Shown one piece after another: positions 61,229-64,000 of a stretch of DNA of 64,000 nt; positions within the stretch are counted from its first letter, which is position 1, and each line of letters begins with the position of its first letter. The position numbers and the translations under genes are program-made. The notes beneath the pieces are model-generated. The model was given only the letters and a program-made list of their open reading frames with translations. It did no database searches and had not been told where the DNA came from. The DNA comes from Methylocystis sp. ATCC 49242 (GTDB lineage: Bacteria > Pseudomonadota > Alphaproteobacteria > Rhizobiales > Beijerinckiaceae): contig NZ_KE124774.1 of NCBI RefSeq assembly GCF_000188155.2, positions 2,734,356 through 2,798,355 on the forward strand, written 5' to 3'.

Positions 61229-61933
61229 TCAGTTCTTGTCAGAACCTCTCAGAAAGCTCGGCATCAGGCTCGACAGTCCGCCGCCGCTGCTCGCCTGCTG
61301 CGCGGGCGTGACGCTGCCGGGCTGCGCGACGGGATCGTTGTCGTTCCCGCCGCCGCCCATATAGCTCAGCGGATTCCACCAGCTGGTCTTCTTGGCGTCC
61401 GTGTCGCGGACCGAGCCCAGCGCCTGCGTCGGGTGGCGATAGCCGTCCGGCGGCTCGGTGAGCTGGCGGCGGGCGGGCTCGTCCGGCTCATTGGCGGCGT
61501 TGCGGGCGCGGGCGCTCATCACTCGCTGGAGGAGGCCGGGCTCGTCGTCGGTCCCGGGCGCGGCAGTCGGCGCGGGTCCGCGCACGCGCTCGAGAAGGCC
61601 GGGTTTCTTGGGGTCCGGCGGAGCGCCGGCCACGCGGCCGAAGCGATCGCTCTTGCGCTGCGTTCCCGGGGCGTTGCTCGGCCAGCCGTCGGGGCGGTCG
61701 ACGCTCTCGCGCGGGGCGGGAAGAACGTCGGCGCTGCGGCTCGGCGGCAGCACGAGCTTCGGGCGCTCGCTGTAGTCGATCGACCTGGCGTCCGTCTCGG
61801 TGGACACGCCGACAAGGTCCATCACAGAGGTGATCGTGGATTTGTCGTCATAGGCCAGAGCCGGCGCGGCGTAGGCCGCCGCAAGACCGGCGAAAGCGCA
61901 GATGGCGCGACGCCGCGACCGTGCGAGCTTCAT
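61229..61933 (-). CDS. Exported Pro/Ser-rich hypothetical protein
   Basis: The 234-residue protein has a signal peptide (MKLARSRRRAICAFAGLAAA, cleaved near APALA) and a mature part that is low-complexity and rich in Pro, Arg and Asp (TITSVMDLVGVSTETDARSI, PKKPGLLERVRGPAP, EPGLLQRVMSAR). It matches no catalytic family I know. The LLERV/LLQRV pair is a short internal repeat. AGGGAG precedes ATG 61933. Proteins like this are found between lspA and M16 peptidase genes in Hyphomicrobiales. Confidence 0.7.
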   Translation of the reverse strand: MKLARSRRRAICAFAGLAAAYAAPALAYDDKSTITSVMDLVGVSTETDARSIDYSERPKLVLPPSRSADVLPAPRESVDRPDGWPSNAPGTQRKSDRFGRVAGAPPDPKKPGLLERVRGPAPTAAPGTDDEPGLLQRVMSARARNAANEPDEPARRQLTEPPDGYRHPTQALGSVRDTDAKKTSWWNPLSYMGGGGNDNDPVAQPGSVTPAQQASSGGGLSSLMPSFLRGSDKN

Positions 61934-62098
61934 CGAAGGATCTCCCTGGTGCCCAAAAGGACGGCGACCGCGAGACGCGACGCCGAGACCTCTGCTTGAC
62001 CCCGAAAGCCGCAACATGTGCGCGACTTGTTGGCGATTTAGTGGCGGGGCGCGCTTTTCCTTAAGCCAAAAGCGGCCGGCGCGCGAATCGCGGCCGCA

Positions 62099-62611
62099 TC
62101 AAGGCCCCTCGGCCGGCGACTCCGGCGGGGCGAAAAGGCTCTCGTAAAGGAGAAGCGCCACTCCCGCCGTGATGAAAACGTCGGCGACGTTGAAAACGTA
62201 ATTGGCCAGCGGGCCGACGGGCAGGGTCGTGTGGAGATAGAAAAAATCCGCGACCGCCCCGCGCGTGATCCGGTCCGTCGCGTTGCCGAGCGCGCCGCCG
62301 ATGACGAGGCCGAGGGCCAGGGCCGTGAGCCGGTCCCGGGCCCTCGTGAGCCAGAAGGCCAGTCCGGCGACGATGACGCCCTGCGCCGCGAGGAGCGCCG
62401 CCCTGGCTGAGTCCTCATGCGCGGGAAACAGCGAATAGGAGACGCCGTAATTCCAGGACAGCAGCACATCGAGAAAGGGCGCGACATTGATCGGTCCACG
62501 CTCCGCAATGTCGAAGACGTTCAGCATCAAGTACTTGTGCGCCTGGTCGAGCGCGAGCGCGGCGAGCGCGGCGGCGAGGCCGAGGGCGCGAGGGGTCGGT
62601 CGGGGGGACAA
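62099..62611 (-). CDS. lspA: Lipoprotein signal peptidase (signal peptidase II)
   Basis: LspA removes the signal peptide of prolipoproteins after lipidation. The 170-residue membrane protein has four helices and the catalytic aspartates in GNATDRITRG (Asp113) and FNVADVFITAG (Asp144). The WNYGVSYSLF motif stands for the usual NxGxAF site. The start is TTG 62611. It is the first gene of the minus-strand cluster with the exported protein and the M16 pair. Confidence 0.94.
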   Translation of the reverse strand: MSPRPTPRALGLAAALAALALDQAHKYLMLNVFDIAERGPINVAPFLDVLLSWNYGVSYSLFPAHEDSARAALLAAQGVIVAGLAFWLTRARDRLTALALGLVIGGALGNATDRITRGAVADFFYLHTTLPVGPLANYVFNVADVFITAGVALLLYESLFAPPESPAEGP

Positions 62612-62781
62612 GCGGGACGTCCTCAGAAGCGGAGCGGCGAAAAAGCCTCATCCCGCTTACTAGGCCGGGTCGGCCCGAGGGGCAACCGCGGCGAACGCCC
62701 ACGATTCAGTTTGCACAAGCGTTGCCTTTTGTATATGTAAACCTCCCTGTGGGGTTATGCGTTATAACTTGGAGGGGCAAA

Positions 62782-63948
62782 ATGTCATTTTTTAAGACGC
62801 CGGGCGTCGGATCCCGGCTGTTTCAGGCTTCCGCCGCTGTATTTGCGACGACGCTTCTGGCGTCGGGCGCCTTTGCGCAGGCTGCGCCGCCTCTGACGGC
62901 GCCGGGCGGGGACGCCAGGTCGACGGAAAACTACTGGACCGCGGACCGCATCAGGAACGCAAAGCCGATCGAACTCGTCCCCGGGCCGGGACACCGGCTG
63001 CAGCCGATCGACTCGACCGCTGCCGCGGCGGGCCCGTCGCAGACGGGCGCGGGAGCGCCTCCGACGACCGAGGACTCCAGCGCCATCGCGCGCCGGCTGC
63101 ATCCGCCGATGCCTTTGACGGGCGCCGCGCCGGATGATGCTGGGACCAGCCGCAACACGAGCTCCTATGGCGCGCATTTCACGACGAGCCGGGTGTTCCC
63201 CGACGCCGCCACGACGACCTACCCCTACGTGACGACGGGTCGCCTCGCATTCCGTAATCCGCGGACCGGACGCAACTCGGTCTGTTCGGCGTCGGTGCTG
63301 CGGCCGCGCGTTCTCGTGACGGCGGGCCACTGCGTCTATCACGCGGGACCGACCAGCGACGACCCGAGCACCAACAAATACTTCTACAGCAATTGGGTGT
63401 TCATCCCCGCCTATAACAACGGCGCCGCGCCGAAAGGCACGTGGACGCCGGCCTGGGTGATCGTCTCCGGCTACTGGTCCGGCGGCAATGGTTCGGTGCC
63501 CAACCAGCAGGACGTCGCCATGATGGAAATGCGCGACAACACCGCGGGCCAGAAGATTTCGGCGTTCACCGGCTATCTCGGCTATTCGACGGGCGGCCTG
63601 TCGCCGAACCATCTGACGATCATCGGCTATCCCTGCAATCTGGACAATTGCGCGAAGATGCAGAACACGACCGCCGAAAGCTTCGCCAATGGAGGCAGCA
63701 ACACGGTCACTTACGGTTCCGCGCAGCGCGGCGGCACGAGCGGCGGCCCCTGGATTCAGGATTTCGGCGTCGCTGGAGCCGGCTCTCCCTCCGGAACGGC
63801 GAGGAACTGGCTGAAGTCGGTCTCCTCCTACGGCCCGGTCGCCACCGAGCCGAAATATCTGGGCGGTTCGATCCTGATGTCGAGCGGAACGTCGAGCTTC
63901 ATCGACCTTCTGAACAAGTCCTGCGCGCATCGGGCTGGAAACTGCTGA
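62782..63948 (+). CDS. Secreted trypsin-like serine protease
   Basis: The 388-residue protein has a signal peptide (about 34 residues, ending ASGAFA), a Pro/Ala/Thr-rich propeptide-like stretch of about 110 residues and a chymotrypsin-fold (S1) domain. The domain shows LVTAGHCVY (His183), NQQDVAMMEM (Asp244) and GGTSGGPW (Ser320). The four cysteines in VCSAS, GHC, YPC and DNC fit two disulfides. It resembles V8/glutamyl-endopeptidase-type exported proteases. GGAGGGG lies five bases before ATG 62782. It is monocistronic. Confidence 0.88.
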   Translation: MSFFKTPGVGSRLFQASAAVFATTLLASGAFAQAAPPLTAPGGDARSTENYWTADRIRNAKPIELVPGPGHRLQPIDSTAAAAGPSQTGAGAPPTTEDSSAIARRLHPPMPLTGAAPDDAGTSRNTSSYGAHFTTSRVFPDAATTTYPYVTTGRLAFRNPRTGRNSVCSASVLRPRVLVTAGHCVYHAGPTSDDPSTNKYFYSNWVFIPAYNNGAAPKGTWTPAWVIVSGYWSGGNGSVPNQQDVAMMEMRDNTAGQKISAFTGYLGYSTGGLSPNHLTIIGYPCNLDNCAKMQNTTAESFANGGSNTVTYGSAQRGGTSGGPWIQDFGVAGAGSPSGTARNWLKSVSSYGPVATEPKYLGGSILMSSGTSSFIDLLNKSCAHRAGNC

Positions 63949-63982
63949 GTTTTCGCCTCACCTGACTTTGTAAAACGCCCCC

Positions 63983-64000
63983 GTCCGGAGACATCCGGAC
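63983..64000 (+). terminator. Hairpin at the window end, probably part of a terminator
   Basis: GTCCGG and CCGGAC pair around AGACAT at the last bases. It lies 35 bases after the protease stop. The window cuts it off, so a T-run cannot be checked. Confidence 0.5.

Overview
The window is chromosomal DNA from a high-GC alphaproteobacterium, most likely of the order Hyphomicrobiales (Rhizobiales). The reasons are the DUF4164-zapA pair divergent from gap-pgk, the IalB-family protein, the thiO-thiS-thiG-thiE order behind a TPP riboswitch, metX-metW, the lspA-M16-M16 peptidase cluster and a cellulose operon with BcsS and BcsN. This set fits the Methylocystaceae/Beijerinckiaceae area, but no methane or methanol oxidation gene is present, so the family is inference. 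No rRNA, tRNA, CRISPR array, replication origin or prophage was seen.

Layout. 1-1409 is AT-richer and almost gene-free, with one small HTH-like protein. 1410-6950 holds a two-domain PilZ protein and, on the minus strand, a TPP-riboswitch operon thiO-thiS-thiG-thiE that continues into an SDR and a VOC protein; here thiE is fused in frame to an AmpD-like peptidoglycan amidase. 7120-12230 has a secreted coiled-coil protein, zapA and its DUF4164 neighbour, gap, pgk, hspQ and ialB. 12563-20179 carries a peptide-type binding protein with a degenerate AMP-ligase-like partner, an SPFH/NfeD membrane pair, mutL and exported MsrB/MsrA. 20176-27043 has a large unrecognised protein and, divergently, a tandem glycine riboswitch driving gcvT-gcvH-gcvPA-gcvPB. 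27097-36272 is a mixed section: di-haem cytochrome c peroxidase, an S24 repressor with a visible operator, an anion permease, a KefB-type antiporter, a Tat-exported beta carbonic anhydrase, a DUF2147 protein, a glycosyltransferase and a hydrolase.

36753-46928 is a cellulose operon: bcsS, bcsA, bcsB, bcsZ, a TPR protein and the lipoprotein bcsN. Most junctions overlap. No BcsC-type outer-membrane barrel is present, so BcsS, the TPR protein and BcsN are the candidates for the export route. 47033-54737 contains metX-metW, a Crp-family regulator, several small exported proteins including a Tlde1-like (DUF2778) protein, pyrophosphatase and an ECF sigma/anti-sigma pair.

54945-58455 lies between fabI and the M16 peptidases and is the one clearly accessory patch. 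It contains an IS5-family element, the truncated and frameshifted end of a Shedu-like nuclease gene whose catalytic Glu-x-Lys has been deleted, a diverged copy of the 3' end of the neighbouring peptidase gene, and a ParDE-type toxin-antitoxin pair. 58483-63948 returns to core genes (two M16 peptidases, an exported hypothetical protein, lspA) and ends with a secreted trypsin-like protease.
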